The position numbers were made by a program, and so were the translations under genes. A stretch of DNA of 64,000 nucleotides from JAIMBK01 sp040755975. Lineage in GTDB: Bacteria > Bacillota > Desulfotomaculia > Desulfotomaculales > Nap2-2B. The stretch's first letter is position 1. The number at the start of each line of letters is the position of its first letter. The DNA is taken from positions 27,378-91,377 of the forward strand of contig JBFLZY010000003.1 of NCBI GenBank assembly GCA_040755975.1. Reading direction: 5' to 3'. The notes beneath the pieces were generated by a model. The model saw nothing but the letters and a program-made list of their open reading frames with translations, ran no database searches and was not told where the DNA came from. Of the stretch, positions 8,340 to 16,183 are shown piece by piece.

Positions 8340-9854
8340 ATGCAGCCGCGGTATTTAATTCCCATTTTAGTCGCCGGGATATTGCTCGGGGCAACGGCTG
8401 TCCTGGGCGCTACTTTTTTGTGGTCCGGGCGCGACAAAGTGATTGAAGGCGTTAAGACCCGGGGAGTAGAATTACAGGGTTTGGCTAAGGACGACGGAAT
8501 AAAAGCGCTCAAAGAATTAGAAAAAGAGATCCTGGCCCACCCGGTGATTTGCCAGTACCAGGACAAAACCTGGGAACTGTCCTTAAAAGATGTCGATTTC
8601 AACCTGGATGCCGCGGCCATGATGGACACTGCCTTGCGCTTGGGCAAAGCGGGTTCGTTTTTCCAGCAGTGGCAACAAAGGAGTCAGATCAGGCAACAGG
8701 GTTACGAACTCCCGCTGATGATCGACTTAAATAAAAAGAAATTCGCGCAAAAAATTATGGATTTTACAGCCGGGCTGGGTTATCCTCCCGAAGACGCTTC
8801 CTTTAGGATTACCGAAGACGATCGCGTCGCGGTTGTCCCCGGCAAAGACGGGCTGCAGGTGGATGTGGAGGGCGCCTACCGGCAGCTCCTGGATAATCTG
8901 GGGAAGGGGCAGGCCGGACCCCGGATCCAGTTAAATCTGATCCGGGTAAAACCCCGCCGGACCACCGAAGCGGTAGCTGCGATGGGCTTAAAAGGCTTGC
9001 TTTCTTCCTATACCACTGTTTTTGATTCCGCGAACGTGGGCAGAGCCTATAACATCCGGGTCGCGGCCGCCGCCTTGGACGGTTTGCTGGTGCCTCCGGG
9101 GCAAGAGGCTTCCTTTAACGCGGTGGTGGGGCCGCGCAGTTCCGACGCCGGCTATAAAAATGCCCAGGTAATCATCAACAATGAATACGTGGAGGGGATC
9201 GGAGGAGGCGTCTGCCAGGTAAGCAGCACTCTTTATAACGCTATTTTGCTGGCCAATTTAGAAATCCTGGACCGGACGAACCACTCCCTGCCGGTGCCCT
9301 ACGTTCCCATCGGCAGGGACGCCACCGTGGTTTACGGGGCCATCGATTTAAAGTTCAGGAACAACACGGAAAGCTACATCTACATCCGGTCAGCGGTGAA
9401 GGGTAGACAGCTTACCTTTAAAGTTTACGGAAATACGGATTATAAAGTGCCCGTCACCATTCGCACGAAGATTATCAAGGAGACGGAGCCGAAGACCATT
9501 TACCAGAAAGACCCCTATCTGAAAAAAGGGGAGCAGGTCGTGAAACAGGAAGGGTCGAAGGGGTACCAGGTGATTGCCGAGCGGGTTACCTGGGAAAACG
9601 GACAGCCTCAAATGGAAGTGCTGCCCCAAAGCGCATACCAGCCGGTGGATAAAATTATCGTCCTGGGCACCAAGGAAGAAAAGGAGGTACCGGTATTTTT
9701 GCCCCCCGGAGTAAGCGAAAAACAACCTCCGGTTATTCCCCCCGCCGGGAAGAGGGAAAACGGCCAGCAGCAACCGGTAGAAAAGGATCAGGTGAAAAAG
9801 GAGACAAGTGCCGGGGAGGCTCAAAACGGCCCCCCGGGGGTGAATGTACAGTGA
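8340..9854 (+). CDS. VanW family protein with peptidoglycan-binding and G5 domains
   Basis: 504 residues, exported or membrane-anchored: an N-terminal hydrophobic segment (residues 5-29) precedes a probable peptidoglycan-binding region (about 60-200). The VanW domain (about 215-350) contains SSYTTVFDSANVGRAYNIR, PGQEASFN and GGGVCQVSSTLYNA. A G5-like segment (about 375-440) and a Pro/Gln/Lys-rich tail follow. YoaR-type VanW proteins act at the cell wall, but their reaction is unknown. It stands behind a terminator and repeat, and precedes mltG and a PBP gene, giving a cell-wall group. Confidence 0.9.
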   Translation: MQPRYLIPILVAGILLGATAVLGATFLWSGRDKVIEGVKTRGVELQGLAKDDGIKALKELEKEILAHPVICQYQDKTWELSLKDVDFNLDAAAMMDTALRLGKAGSFFQQWQQRSQIRQQGYELPLMIDLNKKKFAQKIMDFTAGLGYPPEDASFRITEDDRVAVVPGKDGLQVDVEGAYRQLLDNLGKGQAGPRIQLNLIRVKPRRTTEAVAAMGLKGLLSSYTTVFDSANVGRAYNIRVAAAALDGLLVPPGQEASFNAVVGPRSSDAGYKNAQVIINNEYVEGIGGGVCQVSSTLYNAILLANLEILDRTNHSLPVPYVPIGRDATVVYGAIDLKFRNNTESYIYIRSAVKGRQLTFKVYGNTDYKVPVTIRTKIIKETEPKTIYQKDPYLKKGEQVVKQEGSKGYQVIAERVTWENGQPQMEVLPQSAYQPVDKIIVLGTKEEKEVPVFLPPGVSEKQPPVIPPAGKRENGQQQPVEKDQVKKETSAGEAQNGPPGVNVQ

Positions 9855-9937
9855 AACCATTACCATGCCGTATTTGCAGTGCCGTTTGAGGTGCTGAATA
9901 ATTCCAACGTCTGAATTGCCGGGTGAGGTTAGTGAAA

Positions 9938-10939
9938 ATGAAGTATTTACTTTTCACGCTGCCGGTGCTGATTTTGCTGTTGGGCATAGCCATTTTCTCC
10001 TCTTTTTTTAAGCCTTTAAAACCTGCCGGGGAAAACGGGACGATTACCGTAATCATCCCCGAAGATGTTTCCAGCAGGGAAGTAAGTAAAATTTTATACG
10101 AAAAAAAGCTGATTAAGAGCCCGTTCATTTTCAACCTGTACACCCGCTTTAAGGGACTTGACGCCCGGCTTAAGGCCGGAAATTATGAGTTTTTGCCACC
10201 CCTTTCCCTGCGGGAAATCGTTGACCAGTTAATTAAAGGACAGCCGGAGATTGTGAAAGTAACCGTCCCGGAAGGGTTGACGATCCGTCAGATCGCCGAA
10301 CTCCTTGCGGAAAAAGGGTTGGTTGAGCAAGAGTACTTTTTAAAAGAGGCCGCCCAGGGAATTTTCGATTATCCTTTCCTGGCGGATTTGCCGGGCGGGC
10401 CGGAGCGGCTGGAGGGATATCTTTTTCCGGATACCTATCATCTCAGCAAGAATATTTCCGCGCACGATATAATTGACCTCATGCTCAAGCGTTTTTCCCG
10501 GGAGGTTGAGTCTTTGGGTTACGAGCGGCGGGCCCATCAGGCGGGCCTGACGCTCCGCGAGGCGCTGATTATTGCTTCCCTGGTCGAAAAGGAGGCGAAA
10601 GTTGACCAGGAGCGTCCGGTGATTGCCGGGGTCATTTTAAACCGCCTGCGAAAGGGGATGCCCCTGCAGATCGACGCCACGGTGCAGTACGCTTTAGGGG
10701 GAAATTACCGGCCCAGGCTGTATTACAAAGATCTGGAAGTAGATTCGCCATATAACACTTACAAAATTACCGGGCTGCCCCCTTCTCCCATCGCTTCCCC
10801 GGGGAGGGCCTCCCTGCTGGCGGTGGTCGACGCGGACAGCACCGATTACTTGTATTACGTGGCCAGACCTGACGGGACGCACGCTTTTGCCAGAACGCTA
10901 GCCGAACATAACGCCAACAAGCGCAGGTACCAGCAGTAG
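9938..10939 (+). CDS. mltG: Endolytic transglycosylase MltG (YceG-like)
   Basis: Inner-membrane enzyme that cuts nascent glycan strands and sets their length. 333 residues: an N-terminal membrane anchor (about 3-24), a LysM-like region (TVIIPEDVSSREVSKIL) and the YceG catalytic domain. The catalytic Glu is in ASLVEKEAK near residue 215, and the C-terminal family motif TYKITGLPPSPIASPG is present. ATG 9938 is used because GAGGT lies eight bases upstream; GTG 9923 and GTG 9932 are alternatives. The usual ruvX-DUF1292-mltG order is interrupted here by the VanW gene. Confidence 0.94.
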   Translation: MKYLLFTLPVLILLLGIAIFSSFFKPLKPAGENGTITVIIPEDVSSREVSKILYEKKLIKSPFIFNLYTRFKGLDARLKAGNYEFLPPLSLREIVDQLIKGQPEIVKVTVPEGLTIRQIAELLAEKGLVEQEYFLKEAAQGIFDYPFLADLPGGPERLEGYLFPDTYHLSKNISAHDIIDLMLKRFSREVESLGYERRAHQAGLTLREALIIASLVEKEAKVDQERPVIAGVILNRLRKGMPLQIDATVQYALGGNYRPRLYYKDLEVDSPYNTYKITGLPPSPIASPGRASLLAVVDADSTDYLYYVARPDGTHAFARTLAEHNANKRRYQQ

Positions 10940-11062
10940 ATCCCGGTGAGTAAAGTGTTCGAAGGAGCACAAACACAGCCTGACACTCATTTGCAGTGAT
11001 TGCCGGGCGGCATGTTGCTTGTAGATGTATAGGCAAAGGCTTTTTCCGGCAATTCTGATCGT

Positions 11063-12778
11063 ATGGAACTTTTGCCCAAAAATCGCCTGGTGCAAGCCTT
11101 TTACGTTCTTTTCTTTCTTTTTTTCGTCCTGGTTGCGCACCTGGGCTATATCCAGCTGGCCAAAGGGGAGTATTACGCGCTCTGCGCGCTGGAACGGGAA
11201 ACGGTAACCGTGCCCCTGGAAGACTTCCCGCGGGGCGAGATTTTAGATCGCCACCTGCGCCCTCTGACCCAGAGCTATTGGTCAAACCGCGTGGTGGTGT
11301 TTCCGCAGGCCATTAGCGACCCGGAGCTTATTGCCGGAGAACTGGCGGAAATTTTGGGGGGTAGTGAGCACGAACTTCTCGCCGCACTGAAAAAACCACA
11401 GGCCTTGCCCGATCGAATTTCGCCCCGGCAGGCCCGGCTTATCCAGGAAAAGAACTGGCCCGGCGTGCTGGTTGCGCCCGTGCGCGTCCGTTACGGGCCG
11501 GACCCGTTGGCTGCCCAGGTTGTAGGCTATTTAGGCCGGGCCAGCCTAACCGGACAGGCGTCTTCGCCCAGGTTCGGGGATTGGGTCGGGAGAACGGGTT
11601 TGGAGCGTTTTTACGATCACGATTTGGCTGCCGGCCGGCCGCGGAGTTACGCCCGGCTTTACACGGACGCCTGCGGGCAATGGTTAAAGGGCCTGGGCGT
11701 CGAGGTAAATTTAACGGGTCCCGATCCCGAAAGACAAGATGTCGTTACTACCCTGGACGCCGATATCCAACGGATTGTCGAAAAGGTCATGGACGAGCAA
11801 ATCAAAAACGGCGCGGTCGTGGTTATGGATGCCCGCAGCGGGGATATTTTGGCCATGGCCAGCCGCCCCAAATTCAACCCCGATCCCCGGCGAATCGGGC
11901 GGTACCTGGAAGGAGAGCCGGAGGCGCTTCTGGATCAGGGCGTATGCTTGTTTGCCCCCGGCTCCCTTTTCAAGGTGGTGGTCGCCGCCGCGGCCCTGGC
12001 GGAAGGCGTGGTCACGCCCGAAACCACCTTCACCTGCCGGGGGGAAAGGGACCGGCCCGTGCGCTGCTGGTCTGAACGCGGGCACGGGGCGGTGAGTTTT
12101 CAGGAGGCTTTTGCGCAGTCCTGCAATCCCGTTTTTGCCAAGGTAGCCCTGGCGCTGGGAGCCGAAAAAATAATCTCCTACGCCCGCCTGTTCGGCCTGG
12201 ATAACCAGCGGGTCGCCGGGTATCCCGTTCCTTTTGACCGGCGGCAGAATTTAGCCTTAATTGCTGCGCCGGACAACCTGGTGAACAGCAGTTTGGGCCA
12301 GGGGCCCGTCCTGGCCACACCGGTGCAGATTGCCGCCATGATGAACACGATTGTTAACGACGGGAAGTACCTTGCGCCGCGGCTGGTGAAGGAACTACGC
12401 ACGGAAGACGGGAAGGTTGCGCGGGTCATTTCCCCCGAGCCGGGACATCAGGCTATTCCCCCGGAAGTGGCGCGGCAGCTCCAAAAAATGCTGGCCGTGG
12501 TCACTACGGAAGGCATCGGTAAAAAAGCCCATTTACCCGGCTGGAAAAGCGCGGGCAAAACCGGCTCCGCCCAGGTCGGCAACGCTTCGGTAAATGCCTG
12601 GTTTTGCGGCTACGCCCCGCTGGCCAATCCCGAATACGTGGTCGCCATTTTAGTCAAGAACGGCGCCAGCGGAAGCCAGACGGCCGCGCCCCTTTTTAGA
12701 ATGATCATGGAGCAGTTGCTGAAAAAATTTTTTATAAAAAATTATGCTAATAGTATTTACAGCGATAAAATTATATAG
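11063..12778 (+). CDS. Class B penicillin-binding protein (peptidoglycan transpeptidase)
   Basis: 571 residues. One N-terminal membrane segment (about 12-32), a dimerisation-type region with PRGEILDRHLRPL, and the penicillin-binding transpeptidase domain. The three active-site motifs are present: SLFK near 301, SCN near 354 and KTG near 499. No PASTA domains, so it is FtsI/PBP2-like rather than SpoVD- or PBP2x-like. Cross-links peptide stems outside the membrane. The C-terminal end (KKFFIKNYANSIYSDKII) is A/T-rich and contains the -35 box of the next gene's promoter. The ribosome site is weak. Confidence 0.9.
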   Translation: MELLPKNRLVQAFYVLFFLFFVLVAHLGYIQLAKGEYYALCALERETVTVPLEDFPRGEILDRHLRPLTQSYWSNRVVVFPQAISDPELIAGELAEILGGSEHELLAALKKPQALPDRISPRQARLIQEKNWPGVLVAPVRVRYGPDPLAAQVVGYLGRASLTGQASSPRFGDWVGRTGLERFYDHDLAAGRPRSYARLYTDACGQWLKGLGVEVNLTGPDPERQDVVTTLDADIQRIVEKVMDEQIKNGAVVVMDARSGDILAMASRPKFNPDPRRIGRYLEGEPEALLDQGVCLFAPGSLFKVVVAAAALAEGVVTPETTFTCRGERDRPVRCWSERGHGAVSFQEAFAQSCNPVFAKVALALGAEKIISYARLFGLDNQRVAGYPVPFDRRQNLALIAAPDNLVNSSLGQGPVLATPVQIAAMMNTIVNDGKYLAPRLVKELRTEDGKVARVISPEPGHQAIPPEVARQLQKMLAVVTTEGIGKKAHLPGWKSAGKTGSAQVGNASVNAWFCGYAPLANPEYVVAILVKNGASGSQTAAPLFRMIMEQLLKKFFIKNYANSIYSDKII

Positions 12779-12784
12779 TATAAT
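12756..12784 (+). promoter_or_regulatory. SigA-type promoter of the HesB-like selenoprotein gene
   Basis: TTTACA at 12756-12761 and TATAAT at 12779-12784 with exactly 17 bp between. The -35 box lies inside the 3' end of the PBP gene and the -10 box directly after its stop. Start codon of the selenoprotein is about 30 nt from the expected transcription start. Confidence 0.8.
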
Positions 12785-12822
12785 AGTAAAAAAATTATCC
12801 TGAGGACGTTTGAGGGGTGATC

Positions 12823-13110
12823 ATGGTGGCGAAAGTGCGGATTAGCGACGAGGCCCGGGACTACATTCTGCGGCAAACGGACACGGTTACCGTACGGATG
12901 GAAGTTTGTGGCGGCTGAGGGGGCTTCACTTATGAGCCTGCCGTGTATGCGGGCCAGCCCCCCGAAACTAAGCAATACGAGCGTGTGGAGGCGAACGGAG
13001 TGAAAGTTTACCTTCCCAAAAATGCCGCAACCTCTCCGGAGGGAATCAGCATTTCCATGAGCGGTCTGGGCCCGTGGCGACGCCTGAAAATCCAGGGGTT
13101 ACTGGCTTAA
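12823..13110 (+). CDS. HesB/IscA-like selenoprotein with in-frame UGA (Sec32)
   Basis: 95-codon gene readable only if the TGA at 12916-12918 is selenocysteine. The ATG at 12823 has TTTGAGGGGTGATC upstream. The product begins MVAKVRISDEARDYI, reaches the centre at EVCGG-Sec-GGFTYEPAV, and continues in the same frame to ISMSGLGPWRRLKIQGLLA and a TAA stop at 13108. The upstream and downstream halves are both HesB/IscA-like, and length matches the small HesB-like selenoprotein family known from anaerobes. The C-terminal CGC of ordinary IscA is absent, leaving Cys29 and Sec32 as likely redox or metal ligands. It has its own promoter. Requires selA, selB, selC and selD elsewhere in the genome. Confidence 0.88.
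12916..12963 (+). promoter_or_regulatory. Bacterial SECIS-like hairpin immediately after the UGA
   Basis: Directly after the UGA, GGGGGCT (12919-12925) pairs perfectly with AGCCCCC (12956-12962). Above an internal loop, GCCTGC (12936-12941) pairs with GCGGGC (12949-12954), leaving the seven-base apical loop CGTGTAT. The apical loop starts 23 nt after the UGA, inside the range known for bacterial SECIS elements recognised by SelB. The hairpin lies within the coding region, as is required in bacteria. Confidence 0.8.
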
Positions 13111-13122
13111 CTTTGTGAGACC

Positions 13123-13151
13123 TTGATTTTTCCTGGTTTTTTCGCTATATT
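13123..13151 (+). promoter_or_regulatory. SigA-type promoter of the triple-HTH regulator
   Basis: TTGATT at 13123-13128 and TATATT at 13146-13151, 17-bp spacer, between the selenoprotein stop and the regulator start. Confidence 0.65.
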
Positions 13152-13205
13152 TACTACAACGGGATGATAGTATAACTTTATTGCCGGGCAGGGGAGGAGA
13201 AAAGG

Positions 13206-13976
13206 ATGAGCGTCAAAGGAGAAAGAATTCGCGCCTTCCGGGAGCAGCGCGGCTACACCCTGCAGGAACTGTCCCGGCGGGCCAACCTTTCCCTGTCGTA
13301 TTTAAGCGAAATTGAACGCGGCACAAAAAAACCGTCCCTGAAAACTCTCGAAAAGATCGCCGGTGTTTTAAACGTGGAGAAAGCGCAACTCCTGGAAGAA
13401 GTTCCGGCCGGCGCCGGTTTTACACCGGGAGAAAAGATCCGCCTGCTCCGCGCCGAAAAAAATCTTTCCCTCCACGAACTGGCTGAGCAGGCGGAGCTAT
13501 CCGTATCTTATTTAAGCGAGATTGAACGGGGGGTCGTTTATCCTTCCCTGGCCGCTCTTCGGCGGATTGCCGGTAGTTTAGGCGTATCCGCCAGCTCTTT
13601 AATCGGCCGGGAAGTATGCCCGGGCTACAAGTTAAAAAAACTGCGGGAAGAGCGCGGCTTAACCCAGACCCGCCTCGCCCGGTTAGTCGGGGTAACCCCC
13701 GGCCTGATCGGTCAAATTGAGCAGGGAAAAGTGCAGCCTTCCTTGAAGACCCTGGAGAAAATTTCCGAAGCGATGGGTGTATCGCCGTGTTATTTCATTA
13801 TGGAATCGGGATCCGTCGAACAAATAATCAATATGATTGGCCCGGAACTGCGCGAGTTGCTTTTGCATCCCAACGTGCAGGCTGTTCTGGCCTTGATCTG
13901 CGACTTAAAGGATAAGGAACTGCAGTTTATCTTGAATTTTATCCAGTTGTACAAACGTTCGGGATTATGCGGGTGA
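13206..13976 (+). CDS. Transcriptional regulator with three tandem XRE-type HTH domains
   Basis: 256 residues containing three consecutive Cro/C1-type helix-turn-helix domains at about 5-60, 77-132 and 139-195. Each has the typical LSYLSEIERG (or GLIGQIEQGK) recognition helix and a following PSL(K/A)TL(E/R)KIA segment. The third is the most diverged. A C-terminal leucine-rich helical region (about 200-250) may dimerise. No ligand-binding or protease domain is visible. Ribosome site GGGGAGGAGAAAGG is strong. Cytoplasmic DNA-binding role is secure; targets are unknown. The ferredoxin gene follows only 6 bp downstream, so they are co-transcribed. Confidence 0.92.
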   Translation: MSVKGERIRAFREQRGYTLQELSRRANLSLSYLSEIERGTKKPSLKTLEKIAGVLNVEKAQLLEEVPAGAGFTPGEKIRLLRAEKNLSLHELAEQAELSVSYLSEIERGVVYPSLAALRRIAGSLGVSASSLIGREVCPGYKLKKLREERGLTQTRLARLVGVTPGLIGQIEQGKVQPSLKTLEKISEAMGVSPCYFIMESGSVEQIINMIGPELRELLLHPNVQAVLALICDLKDKELQFILNFIQLYKRSGLCG

Positions 13977-13982
13977 CGCCCA

Positions 13983-14174
13983 ATGGCTGCCTTTGTCATC
14001 CAGGATCTTTGCCGGGGTTGCGGCGTCTGCGTGCAGGTCTGCGCTTACCGGGCCATCAGCATTCAGGCCCACCTGGCCAGGGTGGATCCGTTAGCGTGCC
14101 GGGATTGCGAAGAATGTATTTTTACCTGTCCGAACGGGGCGATTACGCAGAAAGAAGATAAAGAATCAGCATGA
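13983..14174 (+). CDS. Small 2x[4Fe-4S] ferredoxin
   Basis: 63 residues with two complete cluster motifs, CRGCGVCVQVC and CRDCEECIFTC, each followed by the usual proline or alanine region. Cytoplasmic low-potential electron carrier. It starts 6 bp after the triple-HTH regulator and is followed by an FmdB-type zinc ribbon and thioredoxin, a small redox-themed group. Partner enzyme not indicated by the neighbourhood. Confidence 0.9.
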   Translation: MAAFVIQDLCRGCGVCVQVCAYRAISIQAHLARVDPLACRDCEECIFTCPNGAITQKEDKESA

Positions 14175-14195
14175 ACTTTAAGGGGAGGTATGGAG

Positions 14196-14396
14196 GTGCC
14201 GATTTATGACTTCAAGTGCGAAAAGTGCGGACATACCTTTAGTGTGCTGACGTCTTTGCAGGAGCGGGATAAGGTGGTCTGTCCGCAATGCCTGAGCAAA
14301 GAGGTGCGCCAGCTCATCAGCGCCTGCGCGGTGCGCACAACAGGCGGATGCTCCTCCGGCAGCGGCTTTAGTTCCGGTTCGTGGCGCAGCGGTTGA
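14196..14396 (+). CDS. FmdB-type zinc-ribbon protein
   Basis: About 66 residues. The family pattern is clear: PIYDFKCEKCGHTF at the N-terminus and VCPQCLS about 25 residues later, four cysteines forming one zinc ribbon, then a Gly/Ser-rich tail (CSSGSGFSSGSW). I prefer the GTG at 14196 (first residues MPIYDF, seven bases after GGGGAGG); the ATG at 14190 is too close to that site. FmdB-like proteins are putative regulators of uncertain function. Confidence 0.85.
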   Translation: MPIYDFKCEKCGHTFSVLTSLQERDKVVCPQCLSKEVRQLISACAVRTTGGCSSGSGFSSGSWRSG

Positions 14397-14452
14397 GGTA
14401 TTTAAGCGGAGGGCCGGGAGCCCTCTTCAAATTGGAAAGGAGTTTTTTCAAA

Positions 14453-14770
14453 ATGGCCCTGGAATTGAACGATAGTAATTTTGACGCAGAGGTATTGCAA
14501 TCGGCGCAGCCGGTACTGGTTGACTTTTGGGCGCCGTGGTGCGGCCCGTGCCGGAGCATGGCGCCAATTATCGAGGAAGTGGCCCAAGAGTTTGCGGGCA
14601 AAGTCAAGGTAGGCAAGGTAAACGTCGACGAAAACCAGGCGTTGGCCGGCCGCTATAAGATCATGAGCATTCCCACCATGGTGATGTTTAAAAACGGTGA
14701 AGTGGTGGGGCAGATGGTCGGCTATACGGCCAAGGGAGTTCTTGCCAGGAGGCTGGAGCAACTGTTGTAA
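14453..14770 (+). CDS. trxA: Thioredoxin
   Basis: General disulfide reductase of the cytoplasm. 105 residues, standard length. Active site WCGPC with Cys30 and Cys33, buried Asp in VDFWAPWC, and the cis-proline loop SIPTMVMF. The start ATG 14453 has AAAGGAG eleven bases upstream; an upstream in-frame ATG at 14381 lies inside the preceding gene. A strong palindromic terminator follows. Confidence 0.97.
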   Translation: MALELNDSNFDAEVLQSAQPVLVDFWAPWCGPCRSMAPIIEEVAQEFAGKVKVGKVNVDENQALAGRYKIMSIPTMVMFKNGEVVGQMVGYTAKGVLARRLEQLL

Positions 14771-14796
14771 ACAATTTACTTCGATTTCAAATTAGC

Positions 14797-14826
14797 GGTG
14801 GGCTTAAGCCCACCATTTTTATTTAG
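14797..14826 (+). terminator. Rho-independent terminator after trxA
   Basis: Perfect 18-base palindrome GGTGGGCTTAAGCCCACC (7-bp stem, TTAA loop) followed by ATTTTTATTTAG. Confidence 0.9.
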
Positions 14827-14904
14827 TCTTTAATTTTTTTTGTTAGCAGGAATTGGCTATTTAAATCAAGAACATTTACAAAATATAACCAACCGGCTGC
14901 CGGG

Positions 14905-15176
14905 GTGGCCAAATTGATCGATCTTTCGGCGCTGGACAAAGTGATCAAAAGTTCTCTTGCCGCCACCCTGGTCAAGATGGAAATTACGGCGGAAAGGGTC
15001 AATCTCTCCGTGGGAGATGACGGCAAAGGCTTTAATCTTGCCGAAGTCAGCAACAACAATCATCCGGGAGGCTGCGGATTGATCAATATCCGCGAAAGAG
15101 CGCAGCTTTGAAGGGTTTAGCGCAAATCAGCACCGCCCCAGGCAAGGGCGCCACGGTGTACGGAGCGGTTCCTTGA
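14905..15176 (+). pseudogene. Remnant of a NarL-partner (DegS/NarX-type) histidine kinase, ATPase domain only
   Basis: Only the C-terminal ATP-binding part of a sensor kinase remains: a degenerate N-box region (ALDKVIKSSLAATLVKMEIT), G1 box DDGKGFNL and GGCGLINIRERAQL. A one-base deletion near 15109 then causes a stop; in the next frame the expected ending (LKGLAQISTAPGKGATVY) continues to 15176. The dimerisation/phosphoacceptor helix and any sensor region are missing. It sits directly upstream of an intact LuxR-type response regulator, so an ancestral two-component pair has lost its kinase. Confidence 0.75.
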
Positions 15177-15224
15177 GCGCCGGTGGTTTGCCCGGGGTAG
15201 TTTGGAGAAAGGAGTTGGCTTGCT

Positions 15225-15863
15225 TTGGCTGCGATCAAGGTACTTATTGCGGACGATCACCCCCTGATCAGGGAGGGCCTGCGCAGGATTCTTTCGCTGG
15301 CTCCGAACATAGTGATCGCCGGCGAAGCCGAGAACGGGGAACAGGCCGTGGAGTTGACCCGGAAGACCGGGGCGGACGTTGTTCTGATGGATGTGAATAT
15401 GCCCGGCATGAACGGGATTACCGCCTGCAAGTTGATTAAGGAGGAAATGCCCGGCACAAAGATTATCGCACTGACCATCCACGACCAGGAGGAATACTTA
15501 TTTGAGCTGATCCGGTCGGGTGTGTCTGCCTACCTTTTAAAAGACGTGAGTCCGGATAAATTGCTGGAAACTATTTTCGGCGTAACCCGCGGGGAGTCTT
15601 TTCTTTCCCCCCGGCTGGCGGCAAAAGTCTTTCAAGAATTCAACCGCCTGGCGGGTGGTCCGGAAACTGTTTTAACCAACCGGGAGTTGGAGATCCTCCA
15701 GTTGCTCGCCCGGGGGGAAAGCAACAAAAGGATTGCCCAGAAGCTTTTCATCAGCGAAAAGACGGTGAAAAACCACCTCACCAATATCTTTCAAAAGCTG
15801 AATGTAAACGACCGCACCCAGGCGGTCCTTTACGCGATCAAAAACAAGCTGGTGCAGGTCTGA
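15225..15863 (+). CDS. NarL/FixJ-type response regulator
   Basis: 212 residues. Receiver domain (1-120) with acidic pocket ADDHP, phosphoacceptor Asp55 in LMDVNMPG and Lys near 105 in LLKDVS; LuxR-type HTH (about 145-207) with LTNRELEILQLLARGESNKRIA and SEKTVKNHLTNIFQKL. The TTG start lies eleven bases after GGAGAAAGGAG. The adjacent kinase is a pseudogene, so activation must come from another kinase, acetyl phosphate, or not at all. Target genes unknown. Confidence 0.92.
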   Translation: MAAIKVLIADDHPLIREGLRRILSLAPNIVIAGEAENGEQAVELTRKTGADVVLMDVNMPGMNGITACKLIKEEMPGTKIIALTIHDQEEYLFELIRSGVSAYLLKDVSPDKLLETIFGVTRGESFLSPRLAAKVFQEFNRLAGGPETVLTNRELEILQLLARGESNKRIAQKLFISEKTVKNHLTNIFQKLNVNDRTQAVLYAIKNKLVQV

Positions 15864-15889
15864 CGACACCTGGTTTTTATGGCTTAGCT

Positions 15890-15921
15890 GGCGCGCCGCG
15901 GGGGCGCGTCTTTTATTTTTT
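15890..15921 (+). terminator. Rho-independent terminator after the response regulator gene
   Basis: GGCGCGCC (15890-15897) pairs with GGCGCGTC (15903-15910, one G-U pair), loop GCGGG, followed by TTTTATTTTTT. Confidence 0.85.
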
Positions 15922-16045
15922 GCACCGGGACGAAAGTCCCGGAAAAATTAAGACCAAAGGCACATTTGAAAATGAGCCGCCGGTTGGATGCGAAAAAAGT
16001 CAATTAATGGTAAGATAGCACGAAAAAGGCAGGTTGGTGTCTTTG

Positions 16046-16168
16046 ATGATGAACTTGTGGATCCGCCTGATAAGGGAGGAAAGCGATCCGGAACTGGCCC
16101 GGTTCGGGTTGCTCCTGGTGCTGCTGGCGCTTGCCGCGGTCACGGTTTCAACGGTATTGAATTTGTAA
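16046..16168 (+). CDS. Small single-pass membrane peptide, Flp-pilin-like, 40 aa
   Basis: Short gene. Two adjacent ATG codons (16046, 16049) and a GTG at 16037 are possible starts. The product has a short basic/acidic N-terminus (NLWIRLIREESDPELARFG) followed by a 20-residue hydrophobic helix (LLLVLLALAAVTVSTVLNL) to the stop. The layout resembles Flp/Fap pilin peptides but the conserved Glu-Tyr after the cleavage glycine is not seen, so homology is uncertain. It converges on sigK with 15 bp between. No pilus assembly genes are nearby. Confidence 0.45.
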   Translation: MMNLWIRLIREESDPELARFGLLLVLLALAAVTVSTVLNL

Positions 16169-16183
16169 AAAGAAAAGTTGCCG

